Source: Stenotrophomonas sp. ATCM1_4
Lineage (GTDB): Bacteria; Pseudomonadota; Gammaproteobacteria; Xanthomonadales; Xanthomonadaceae
NCBI RefSeq assembly: GCF_004348115.1
Contig: NZ_QPFB01000001.1
Span: 4,115,304-4,167,653 of the forward strand
Length of the DNA stretch: 52,350 nucleotides
Reading direction: 5' to 3'
Positions 9,043-16,644 of this stretch are shown in pieces. A model generated the notes under the pieces. The model ran no database searches, had not been told where the DNA came from, and saw only the letters and a list, made by a program, of their open reading frames with translations. Every line of letters begins with the position of its first letter. Position 1 is the stretch's first letter. Made by a program: the position numbers and the translations under genes.

Positions 9043-10032
9043 ATGGCCTCGGGATGGCCGGCATTGCGCGTCCTGCTGGCGTTGACGGTATTGGCCCTTG
9101 GCGCCGCGGGTGTTGCCTGTGCGGCGCCGCTACAACGGGAAAGCGATATGAAGACATTGTGCGTTGGACGATTCCTGCTGGATGTCCCGGCCGGTACCAC
9201 GGTCAACCCTGGCTACGTGTATGCGAAGAAGAAGGTGGAGACCGCCACCGGCGTTTCGACCGAACGGTTCCGGCAGCAGGTTGCCGCGCGCGAGGCTGCG
9301 TTGGCGGCCGCGTCGCATCGGCTGGGTGGCAGCATGTCGGTGAGCCAGACCCGCATCGACGAGGATGCGGTGCTGCTGACCTCCTGGGTGAGCGACACCA
9401 GCAAGGCCGGCCATCGGCAGGAACTGTATGTGCTGGACCGTGCGCATGGCGTGCGCTACCTGGTCAGCGGCGAGACCGATGCGGCCAAACTGCCGGCCGC
9501 CATCGAGAACTATCGCGCCCTGCGCCCGCGCATCAGTTACCGCGATCCCGCCACCATCCCGACCGCCGCCGGGTTCTGCATCGACTCGGGCTTCATCGCG
9601 GGCAACCGCATCAACAGCGAGGAGATGACCATCGGCCTGCGTCCACGCGCTTATCCGGGCGCCCGGATGACGCTGATGTCGTACGTGACCGGGCGGCCGG
9701 ACCGCCCGCTGTTGCAGCGTAGTAGCGACCTGCCACCCGAGTACGCCGCCGCCCAGGCGAAGATGCGCAACCTGCGCCGTGGTGAGCGCGACGTGGGGCC
9801 GATCCAGGGGCAGGAGATCCTTGCCCATGCCGAGGAAGGTGGCAAACGCATGTACGCGTTCCTGTGGGAATCACAGGGGCGCGCGGAGTCGTTGCAGTTC
9901 CCGTTCCTCTCGCTGCAGTTGTTGACCGAGGAACAGGCTGCACCGGCCGCCGCCTTTGGCAACGATGCCGAGGCACTGGCGGCCTGGGACCAGGTGCTGG
10001 GCAGCCTGCGGTTGCGCCCGGGCGCGATCTGA
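9043..10032 (+). CDS. Tli4-like immunity protein for the upstream lipase
   Basis: The 329-residue protein begins with a hydrophobic export signal ending around GVACAA; the Cys there leaves lipoprotein processing possible. The mature part opens with LCVGRFLLDVPAGTTVNPG, a segment typical of Tle-cognate immunity (Tli4) proteins, and has a repeated alpha/beta architecture. It starts 10 bases after the lipase stop, so the pair is co-transcribed. A GTG six bases upstream in frame is an alternative start. Periplasmic binding to the incoming lipase is the expected role, inferred from family and position. Confidence 0.75.
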   Translation: MASGWPALRVLLALTVLALGAAGVACAAPLQRESDMKTLCVGRFLLDVPAGTTVNPGYVYAKKKVETATGVSTERFRQQVAAREAALAAASHRLGGSMSVSQTRIDEDAVLLTSWVSDTSKAGHRQELYVLDRAHGVRYLVSGETDAAKLPAAIENYRALRPRISYRDPATIPTAAGFCIDSGFIAGNRINSEEMTIGLRPRAYPGARMTLMSYVTGRPDRPLLQRSSDLPPEYAAAQAKMRNLRRGERDVGPIQGQEILAHAEEGGKRMYAFLWESQGRAESLQFPFLSLQLLTEEQAAPAAAFGNDAEALAAWDQVLGSLRLRPGAI

Positions 10033-10243
10033 CGCGGCTGCCGCGACCGGGCTGCATCGCCGCCATCTGTCCTATCGATTGATGGCGTCGATCATGCCGG
10101 TACTGCGGGCATCACCCTTGCAATGGCGGCGACGATGGCGGGTGTTCGTGGGGAGCACGCCCCCTGATTTGTGATCTGCGTGGACAGTTCTCTTCACATT
10201 CCGTTTGCTAGATTTGCCTCGGGGAAACCAGCCAGATCACGGG

Positions 10244-10660
10244 ATGTTCAAGTACGCGGTACGAGTGGATGCCAGCCAGGGAAAAGTGAAGGTGGCGCTG
10301 GTTGACTGGCCGGAAGTTTCCGTTGCCGCCCGCCGTGATCCGCTCATCGAGCTCAAGGGTGCGCTGTTGGCCGAGATCGCCCGCTGCGTGCGCTCCAAGC
10401 TGCCCATCCGCGTTCCCAAGGCCCGGCCTTCGCCTTCCTTCTTCGTGCGGCTCTCGCCCGGCGAGGCCCTCAAGGTGATGGTCATCAACGAGATGTTTGC
10501 CAGCGGGCGCGATTTCAGGGCGGCGGCCGCCAGCCTGGACCTGCCCGAACGCGTCATCAAGCAGGCATTGGACCTGGGCCAGCCCACGGATGTCGAACTG
10601 CTCAACCGCATCCTGGCCGTGGTGGGCAAGCGCCTGCTGGCCTATACCGTCGCCTGTTGA
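10244..10660 (+). CDS. HicB-like protein without a HicA partner
   Basis: The 138-residue protein has an N-terminal HicB-like half (MFKYAVRVDASQGKVKVALV) and a C-terminal helical part that could be a DNA-binding or dimerisation unit (RDFRAAAASLDLPERVIKQA). No ORF with HicA features lies on either side, so it is not a complete toxin-antitoxin pair. It may act as a free-standing regulator. A -10-like CTAGATT sits 36 bases upstream. An upstream ATG at 10205 would place the start inside that element, so 10244 is preferred. Confidence 0.6.
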   Translation: MFKYAVRVDASQGKVKVALVDWPEVSVAARRDPLIELKGALLAEIARCVRSKLPIRVPKARPSPSFFVRLSPGEALKVMVINEMFASGRDFRAAAASLDLPERVIKQALDLGQPTDVELLNRILAVVGKRLLAYTVAC

Positions 10661-10829
10661 GGCATTGCCATCGCCGTTGTGTGTGATCGAAAGAGAACAT
10701 GCGCGACGATTTGCGATCACCTGTGAGTGAAGCCCGTTCCCCTGCGCTCCTAGACTCCGCCCCAATCGCTTGCGCGGCCGGCCTGCCGGCGTGCGAGCGG
10801 GTCACCATGGAGTCGAAAAGGATCAAGCG

Positions 10830-11192
10830 ATGGCTGGAAACGTGAAGCTGGACAAGTTGAGCGAGTTGGAGGGTTTTGTGGGTGCTGCGCTGGTGGACAG
10901 CGGCAGTGGCATGGCCCTGGGCCTGCTCGGGGGCGGTTCGTTGAACATGGAGATCGCCGCTGCCGGCAACGCCGAAGTGGTGCGCGCCAAGCGTCGTGCC
11001 GCTGCTTCGCTGGGGCTGACCGACACCATTGACGATGTCCTGATCACCCTGGCCAAGCAGTACCACCTGCTGCGCCCGCTGGAGAGCAACCAGGACCTGT
11101 TCCTGTACGTGGTACTGGACCGCTCCCGCGCCAACCTGGCGCTGGCACGCCACGCGCTGAAGTCGTTCGAACAGACGCTCGACTTCAAGTAA
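10830..11192 (+). CDS. roadblock/LC7-like protein
   Basis: A 120-residue protein with the alternating alpha/beta pattern of roadblock/LC7 folds: an initial helix (LSELEGFVGAALVDS), a glycine-rich beta hairpin (GMALGLLGGGSL), a long helix with VVRAKRRAAASLGL, and a C-terminal strand and helix (LFLYVVLDRSRANLALARHAL). Bacterial relatives such as MglB regulate small GTPases or polarity, but no GTPase gene is adjacent. AAAAGGA precedes the ATG by about 8 bases, and a hairpin with a T-run follows at 11294-11318. It is likely a single-gene unit. Confidence 0.6.
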   Translation: MAGNVKLDKLSELEGFVGAALVDSGSGMALGLLGGGSLNMEIAAAGNAEVVRAKRRAAASLGLTDTIDDVLITLAKQYHLLRPLESNQDLFLYVVLDRSRANLALARHALKSFEQTLDFK

Positions 11193-11293
11193 GCAAGGCG
11201 TGTCACCGACCGCTTTGGGCGGTCACCTGCAGCGCTCGTCCTGGGGACTGCTGCAGACCACGCCAGGCAGCGGCTTGCTGCCTGGCGACCGCC

Positions 11294-11318
11294 ACGGCCC
11301 GGTTCCCCGGGCCGTTTT
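11294..11318 (+). terminator. intrinsic terminator after the roadblock gene
   Basis: A 9-bp perfect stem (ACGGCCCGG, loop TTCC, CCGGGCCGT) is followed by TTT. It ends the rightward unit and lies immediately before the 3' end of the convergent small gene. Confidence 0.75.
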
Positions 11319-11320
11319 CG

Positions 11321-11608
11321 TCAGGGCAGGCGCCGGGACGGAGTGAGCCACCCGGGGGCTGTTCGCAGGATCCGCTCACACTGCTCAATGGCCCCGACAT
11401 GGCTTTGGACCCGGTGGAGCAGGGCATCAACCGATGCGGCCACGGCCTCCGCATCGGGCAACCCGTCGGCGGCCGACAGCACCCGGCCGGCCAGCAGGCC
11501 GACCCGCTGAAGGTGGAAAGACCGTTCGGCGTGTGACATGCCATAGGCATGGGCGATCAGCTCGGAGGCCGAGTCCTCAAGCGCTGCGCGCAGCTCTGCA
11601 AATCCCAT
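11321..11608 (-). CDS. small helical protein A, paralog of the gene at 13434
   Basis: A 95-residue mostly helical protein (MGFAELRAALEDSASELIAH ...). The start at 11606-11608 is chosen because AGGGGG lies 5 bases before it and because it aligns exactly with the start of its paralog at 13434-13727. The two align without gaps over about 80 residues and share AEx..ER, LxAG, HR and a closing AIEQCERI/AVEQCENI block (roughly 30 percent identity by eye). No known domain was recognised. It sits on the opposite strand just left of an EAL phosphodiesterase gene. Confidence 0.6.
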   Translation of the reverse strand: MGFAELRAALEDSASELIAHAYGMSHAERSFHLQRVGLLAGRVLSAADGLPDAEAVAASVDALLHRVQSHVGAIEQCERILRTAPGWLTPSRRLP

Positions 11609-11822
11609 CACAGCCCCCTGAATCTGCAACGGATGTCACGGTTTTGGCCAGTATGCGCCTGACGGCAGGCCAGGCGTCAAGGGGCTTTTACGGCCAGTTG
11701 CCGGAGGCCTGGCGGACGTAGCGTCGATGGGTCGCCGGCCAGGCCCGGGGCTGAAACGGCCCTTCCCCCATGGCGGTGAATGGCGGGTGTATCGTAATGA
11801 CGGTTTGCCCAAGGGAAAGGGC

Positions 11823-13406
11823 ATGCCGACATTGCGAGGGTGCATGAGAAAACGATCGGTAATGTTCAGCGCAGTGCTTCTGGCAATCACCGCAGGCATG
11901 CTCCCCCTGCTTGGCGTGTCGAAGCTGCTGCAGGCGCAGTCACTGAGGGCGCAGGAACAATACGTTGGCAATGCAGCTGCCTGGACCGCATCACGCGTGG
12001 AACGCACGCTGGATGATGCCAGGCAGGCGTTGTCGCGTGCGCAGCGCATCGACCGGACCGACTGTTCGCTCGCGCACCGCAAGATGATGGGGCAGGTGGC
12101 CGCGGACTCGCGCAGTATCGAGGACGTGGGCTTCTTCAGGAACTCGGAACTGGTCTGCTCGCGGCTGGGCAGCATCGATCCGCCAGTGCCGGCGCATCCG
12201 TCCGACCTTGATATCGGCGGCGGCAACTGGCTGTCCTATGCCGAGCGTCCGGTCCTGTTCAAGGGCAGCCCGCGCGTCGAGATCCGGCGCGGGGACTATG
12301 GCGTGCTCATCACGCCGGGGCGGCTCACCGACGTGGTCGCGGACAAGGGCACGGTGTACGGGGTGGCCAGCCGCCAGGGGCGCGTGCTGGAATCCTCCAC
12401 GCAGGTTGACCCGCAGCTCGTGCAGGCGCTGCTGGTCGGAGGCCATTCGCCGCGCGCCGACCAGTTCGTCTTTGCCGCGCGCCCGGTTTCGGGCCTGGTC
12501 GCGTTCGCGCTTGTCGAGAAGGGTGCGCATGAAGCGTCGCTGCTGCTGGACTGGCGCTACACCGTGCTCATCGGTGGCGTCATCTCGGCCATGCTGTTGG
12601 GCCTGATCTTGTGCGTGTGGCGGCAGCAGCCGTCGCCAGAGAAAGCCCTGAAGCGGGCGATCAGGAACCGCGAACTGGTGGTGCATTACCAGCCGATCAT
12701 GGATCTTACGACCGGCCGTTGCCGGGGGGCCGAGGCGCTCGTGCGCTGGCCGCAGCCGGATGGCCGGATCGCCTTGCCCGGCGAGTTCCTGCCCCTGGCC
12801 GAAGCCAAGGGCCTGACTTCGGCGCTGACGGAACTGGTGATCGAAACCGCGCTGGAGGAAATGGGCGCCTTCTTCCGTGCACATGGCGAGCTGCATGTCA
12901 GCCTCAACATCCCCGCCGATGACATGGAGACGGCGTGCTTCCTGCCCCGGCTTTCCCAGGCGGTGAGCCGGGCAGGCGTGGACCCATCGCAGGTCTGGCT
13001 GGAGATCACCGAGCACGGTTTCATGAATGCCTCCGCTGCCGCGGTGGCGATCCGGAAGGTGCGCGCCGCGGGCCACCGCGTGGTGATCGACGATTTCGGT
13101 ACTGGCTATTCAAGCCTGTCGCTGCTTGAGGGGCTGTCGCTGGATGCGCTGAAGATCGACAAGTCCTTCGTCAAGGCCATCGACCAGGAGGCCGCCCAGA
13201 GCATCGTGGTCAACCACATCATCAGCATGGCACACCAGTTGAATCTGGCGATGGTGGCCGAAGGCGTGGAGACCGAGGCGCAGGCGCGTTACCTCATGGA
13301 AGCCGGCGTCCAGTACGCGCAGGGCTGGTTGTATGCCAAGGCGTTGCCTGCCGATGCCTTCAAGGCCTTCGTCCAGGGCCGGCAGGGTGGAACGGTGGAT
13401 GGGTAA
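11823..13406 (+). CDS. membrane CSS-domain EAL c-di-GMP phosphodiesterase
   Basis: The protein is about 527 residues. TM1 follows a basic start (MRKRSVMFSAVLLAITAGML), then a periplasmic CSS-type domain with the cysteine pair TDCSLAHRK and ELVCSRLG, TM2 (YTVLIGGVISAMLLGLIL), and a C-terminal EAL domain. The EAL catalytic set looks complete: AEALVRW, NIPADD, EITEHG, DDFGTGYSSL, KIDKSFV and AEGVETEAQ. CSS-EAL enzymes of the PdeC type sense the periplasmic redox state through their cysteines and hydrolyse c-di-GMP in the cytoplasm. AAGGG lies 7 bases before this ATG; a start at 11844 is also possible. No GGDEF domain is present. Confidence 0.85.
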   Translation: MPTLRGCMRKRSVMFSAVLLAITAGMLPLLGVSKLLQAQSLRAQEQYVGNAAAWTASRVERTLDDARQALSRAQRIDRTDCSLAHRKMMGQVAADSRSIEDVGFFRNSELVCSRLGSIDPPVPAHPSDLDIGGGNWLSYAERPVLFKGSPRVEIRRGDYGVLITPGRLTDVVADKGTVYGVASRQGRVLESSTQVDPQLVQALLVGGHSPRADQFVFAARPVSGLVAFALVEKGAHEASLLLDWRYTVLIGGVISAMLLGLILCVWRQQPSPEKALKRAIRNRELVVHYQPIMDLTTGRCRGAEALVRWPQPDGRIALPGEFLPLAEAKGLTSALTELVIETALEEMGAFFRAHGELHVSLNIPADDMETACFLPRLSQAVSRAGVDPSQVWLEITEHGFMNASAAAVAIRKVRAAGHRVVIDDFGTGYSSLSLLEGLSLDALKIDKSFVKAIDQEAAQSIVVNHIISMAHQLNLAMVAEGVETEAQARYLMEAGVQYAQGWLYAKALPADAFKAFVQGRQGGTVDG

Positions 13407-13433
13407 CGCAGCGGCGGCGCAACGATGCGGTGA

Positions 13434-13727
13434 TCAATCGCGGCAGGTGTGCCGGTTGCCGAGGTAATGGCGCGCGGTGCGCTCGCGGATGTTCTCGCAC
13501 TGCTCCACGGCGTTGACCATGCTGTTGGCGCGGTGGATGGTGCCGTCCAGCGCGCACAGGATCTTGACCTCATCGGCCCGTCCCTGCACCACCTGGGCAA
13601 TCTGGCCGGCGATCAGGCAGAGCTCGCGCATCATGTGCTTGCGTTCGCCATCGCGCAGGGCGAAGGCGTAGACGACGATTTCCTGGGCCAGGCTGTCAAA
13701 ACTGGCCTGTAGGTTTTCGTAACTCAT
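13434..13727 (-). CDS. small helical protein B, paralog of the gene at 11321
   Basis: A 97-residue helical protein (MSYENLQASFDSLAQEIVVY ...) with the same length, strand and residue pattern as the protein at 11321-11608. The conserved ending AVEQCENI is followed by a basic tail with one cysteine (HTCRD). Its 3' end lies 27 bases past the convergent EAL gene stop. No known domain was recognised. An accessory or regulatory role for the phosphodiesterase is suggested only by position. Confidence 0.6.
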   Translation of the reverse strand: MSYENLQASFDSLAQEIVVYAFALRDGERKHMMRELCLIAGQIAQVVQGRADEVKILCALDGTIHRANSMVNAVEQCENIRERTARHYLGNRHTCRD

Positions 13728-13979
13728 AAAGCATCCAACGCCGTGGCTGCCTGTCAGAAGTTAGGAATGTTCCCGTCGGGATGGCCCTTACACAATGCGG
13801 GTTAGGCCCGACGCCCTGTAAGTTTATTCCTACAGATGCTGCAGTCTGGTTTCCGGCAGATAGCGTTGATGGGGCCATGGACAGTGGCGCGCGTGAGGTG
13901 AATGGGCGCGGGGAGACCGCTTGCCGGCGACGTGCCTGTCAGGTTTTGCAATCCGTTATTGGCAGTTGAATGTCTTTGG

Positions 13980-13993
13980 TGTACATATGTACA
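13980..13993. promoter_or_regulatory. LexA2-type operator overlapping the lexA2 start
   Basis: TGTACATATGTACA is the core of an 18-bp perfect palindrome, GGTGTACATATGTACACC at 13978-13995, that abuts the ATG at 13996. Xanthomonad LexA2 proteins are reported to bind a TGTACA-type palindrome, so this is very probably the autoregulatory SOS operator of the whole mutagenesis cassette. Repressor bound here would also cover the ribosome-binding region. Confidence 0.85.
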
Positions 13994-13995
13994 CC

Positions 13996-14598
13996 ATGTC
14001 AGAATTGTCCTCCCAACGTGCAGCGGTACTGGCCTTCCTGCGCGAGCGGGTGGGCCAGGGCGCGCCGCCCAGCCTGGCCGAGATCGCGGCCCATTGCGGG
14101 TTTGCCTCGCGCAACGCCGCGCAGAAGCATGTGCAGGCGCTGGCCGAGGCCGGGCTGATCGAGCTGCGCAGCGGGCAGAAGCGGGGCATCCGCATCCCCG
14201 GGGCCGAGCCGCAGGCCGTGCTGGACCTGCCGGTGCTGGGCCGGGTGGCGGCCGGTCGGCCGATCGGGCCGGACATCGGCCTGGAGCGGCAACTGCGGCT
14301 GGACCGCGGCCTGTTCGCGCGGCGCCCGGACTACCTGCTGCAGGTGCAGGGCGATTCGATGATCGACGACGGCATCCTGGACGGTGACCTGGTGGGCGTG
14401 CAGCGCAGCGGCGAGGCACGCAACGGCCAGATCGTGGTGGCGCGCCTGGACGATGAAATCACCATCAAGCGGCTGGAGCGGGGGCGCGACGGGATCCGCC
14501 TGTTGCCGCGCAACCCGGCACATGCGCCGATCGTGGTGGCGGCCGACGCCGACTTCGCCATCGAAGGCATCTACTGCGGCCTGATCAGGCAGGGTTGA
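13996..14598 (+). CDS. lexA: LexA-family SOS repressor (LexA2)
   Basis: A 200-residue LexA. The winged HTH includes PSLAEIAAHCGFASRNAAQK. The self-cleavage bond is Ala86-Gly87 in VAAGRPI, the catalytic Ser121 is in GDSMIDDG and the Lys158 in TIKRLERG. RecA-stimulated autocleavage would derepress the downstream genes. The gap to imuA is 3 bases. It is the second-type LexA that heads imuA-imuB-dnaE2 cassettes in xanthomonads and pseudomonads. An ATG at 13987 lies in frame but within the operator; no Shine-Dalgarno sequence is visible for either, so a leaderless or very short leader mRNA is possible. Confidence 0.92.
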   Translation: MSELSSQRAAVLAFLRERVGQGAPPSLAEIAAHCGFASRNAAQKHVQALAEAGLIELRSGQKRGIRIPGAEPQAVLDLPVLGRVAAGRPIGPDIGLERQLRLDRGLFARRPDYLLQVQGDSMIDDGILDGDLVGVQRSGEARNGQIVVARLDDEITIKRLERGRDGIRLLPRNPAHAPIVVAADADFAIEGIYCGLIRQG

Positions 14599-14601
14599 AC
14601 A

Positions 14602-15216
14602 ATGGGCGAAGTACTGGCCCTGGACGAGCTGATGGCGGCACGCACGGTATGGCGGGCCAGCCGTGGCAGTGCGCTCAACCATGAGGGCGAGGCCACCGGC
14701 CACGCCCCGCTGGACGCGGTGTTGCCCACCGGTGGCTGGCCGCGCAAGGCACTGACGGAACTGCTGCTGCCAGCCGATGGCGTGGGCGAGATCGCGTTGC
14801 TGCTGCCGACGCTGGCGCGGATGACGCAGGCCGGCAACCGGGTGGTGCTGGTGGCGCCTCCGTACATTCCTTATGCGCCGGCATGGCAGTCCGGCGGCGT
14901 GGCGCTGGCCGGGCTGGAGGTGGTGGAAGCCGAGCCGCGTGATGCGCTGTGGGCGTTCGAGCAATGCCTGCGCAGCGGTGCCTGTGCGGCGGTGCTGGGC
15001 TGGCCCAAAACTGCCGATGCGCGGGCGATGCGACGCCTGCAGGTGGCGGCCGACAGCGGCGATTGCTGTGGTTTTGCATTGCGTGATCGACGCCATGCGG
15101 TGAATGCCTCGCCGGCCGCGCTGCGGCTGGAATACCTGCCGGCGCAGGATGCCTGGCAGGTGCGCAAATGCCGCGGCGGACAGGTGCCGTCGCAGCCCCT
15201 GCGACTGGTGCAGTGA
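14602..15216 (+). CDS. imuA: ImuA, SOS translesion accessory protein
   Basis: A 204-residue RecA-like protein whose start (MGEVLALDELMAARTVWRAS) and TGGWPRKALTELLLP block match ImuA. The C-terminal half keeps the alpha/beta core (RVVLVAPP, then CAAVLGWPK). ImuA binds ImuB and RecA and helps assemble the ImuA-ImuB-DnaE2 mutasome. The gene lies between lexA2 (3-base gap) and imuB (9-base gap), so it is transcribed from the LexA2-controlled promoter. Confidence 0.9.
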   Translation: MGEVLALDELMAARTVWRASRGSALNHEGEATGHAPLDAVLPTGGWPRKALTELLLPADGVGEIALLLPTLARMTQAGNRVVLVAPPYIPYAPAWQSGGVALAGLEVVEAEPRDALWAFEQCLRSGACAAVLGWPKTADARAMRRLQVAADSGDCCGFALRDRRHAVNASPAALRLEYLPAQDAWQVRKCRGGQVPSQPLRLVQ

Positions 15217-15225
15217 GCGCACGCC

Positions 15226-16644
15226 ATGCTCTGGGCCTGCATTCTGTTGCCACAGCTGGCGCTGGACGCGGTCCTGCGCCGCCTGCCGGACCCCGAACTG
15301 CCGCTGGCGTTGGTGGATGGCCCGGCGCAGCTGCGTCGCCTGTACGCGGTCAACGACAGCGCCGCCCAGCATGGGCTGGCGCCGGGCATGCGGCTGTCGG
15401 CGGCGCATGCATTGCTGGCCCAGGTGCGCACGTTGGACTTCGATCCCAAGGCCGAGGCGCATTGGCATCGCTTTCTGGCCGCGTGGGCATACCGGCACAG
15501 TTCGCTGGTGAGCCAGCAGTGGTCGCATGCGATCGTGTTGGAGGTGAAGGCCAGCTTCCAGTTGTTCGGGCCGTGGCCGCGCTTCGAGCGGCGCCTGCGC
15601 AAGGAGCTGGACACCCTGGGCTTCCGTCACCGCATCGCGTTGGCACCCACCCCGCGTGCGGCGCGGGTATTGGTGGGCCTGCGCGATGGCATGGCGGTTA
15701 CCCAGTTGCCCGCGTTGCAGGGCCTGCTGGACAAAGTGCCGGTGCGGCGTGCGGCCTTGCCCGGTGATGCTGGTGAGCGCCTGCATCGCATGGGCGTGCG
15801 TACCCTGGCCGCGTTGCGAGGGCTGCCCAGCGAAGGCGTGCGTCGCCGCTTCGGTGGCGAGGTGCTGGAGCACCTGCGCCGCTTGTATGGCGAAGCCGAT
15901 GACCCGTTGAGCTGTTATGCCCCGCCGGACCATTTCGATTCACGCCTGGAGCTGGGCTATGAGGTGGAAACGCATACTGCCTTGCTGTTCCCGCTGCGGC
16001 GCCTGATCGGCGACCTGTGCACCTATCTGTCCATCCGCGACGGCGGCGTGCAGCGCTTCCTGTTGCGGCTGGAGCACGAGGAAGGCCATACCGACGTGGA
16101 AGTCGGCCTGCTGGCGGCGGAGCGTTCGCCATCGATGCTGTTCGAGCTGTCGCGCAACCGCCTGGAGCGGGTGGAGATCCCGCGCCCGGTGGTCGGCATG
16201 CGCTTGTTGGCGCGGCAGCTGCCGCCGTTCATCCCGGCCGCGCGTGACCTGTTTGATACCCGCCCGCAGCAGGCGATGGATTGGCCGCACCTGCGCGAAC
16301 GGTTGCGGGCGCGCCTGGGGGACGAGGCGGTGTATCGGCTGGCGGCCGGCGACGACCCGCGCCCGGAACGGGCGTGGAAAAAGGTCAGCGGTGATGCAGC
16401 GGTGGAGACGACCGCACCGCAGCGCCCACCGCGCCCGACCTGGTTGTTGCCCGAACCGGTGCCGCTGCGGGACGGGCGGGTGCGCATCCTGTCCGGGCCG
16501 GAGCGCCTGGAAAGTGGCTGGTGGGACGGTGACGATGCACGCCGCGATTACTACGTGGTCGAGACCGCGCACGGGCAACGCGCGTGGGTATTCGCCGCGC
16601 CGGGCGAGCAGCAGGGCTGGATGCTGCAGGGCTGGTTCGCATGA
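15226..16644 (+). CDS. imuB: ImuB, inactive Y-family polymerase scaffold
   Basis: The 472-residue protein has a Y-family polymerase fold. The first catalytic acidic position is absent: the N-terminus reads [20 protein letters not shown] instead of the usual DxDxFF-type motif, as in ImuB proteins, which act as beta-clamp-binding hubs without polymerase activity. An HhH-like segment ([19 protein letters not shown]) and little-finger-type sequence follow. The C-terminal part ([15 protein letters not shown]) is conserved in ImuB. The stop overlaps the dnaE2 start by 4 bases (ATGA), coupling their translation. Confidence 0.9.
   Translation: MLWACILLPQLALDAVLRRLPDPELPLALVDGPAQLRRLYAVNDSAAQHGLAPGMRLSAAHALLAQVRTLDFDPKAEAHWHRFLAAWAYRHSSLVSQQWSHAIVLEVKASFQLFGPWPRFERRLRKELDTLGFRHRIALAPTPRAARVLVGLRDGMAVTQLPALQGLLDKVPVRRAALPGDAGERLHRMGVRTLAALRGLPSEGVRRRFGGEVLEHLRRLYGEADDPLSCYAPPDHFDSRLELGYEVETHTALLFPLRRLIGDLCTYLSIRDGGVQRFLLRLEHEEGHTDVEVGLLAAERSPSMLFELSRNRLERVEIPRPVVGMRLLARQLPPFIPAARDLFDTRPQQAMDWPHLRERLRARLGDEAVYRLAAGDDPRPERAWKKVSGDAAVETTAPQRPPRPTWLLPEPVPLRDGRVRILSGPERLESGWWDGDDARRDYYVVETAHGQRAWVFAAPGEQQGWMLQGWFA

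Noticed and set aside
10244..10660. Complete HicAB toxin-antitoxin system
   Set aside because: No HicA-like ORF on either side; only a HicB-like protein is present.
11636..12226. Minus-strand 196-codon ORF opposite the EAL gene
   Set aside because: It covers the EAL gene's start and CSS domain in antisense; no ribosome site or domain.
13999..15933. 644-codon minus-strand ORF opposite lexA2-imuA-imuB
   Set aside because: Shadow of the mutagenesis cassette; composition typical of antisense frames.
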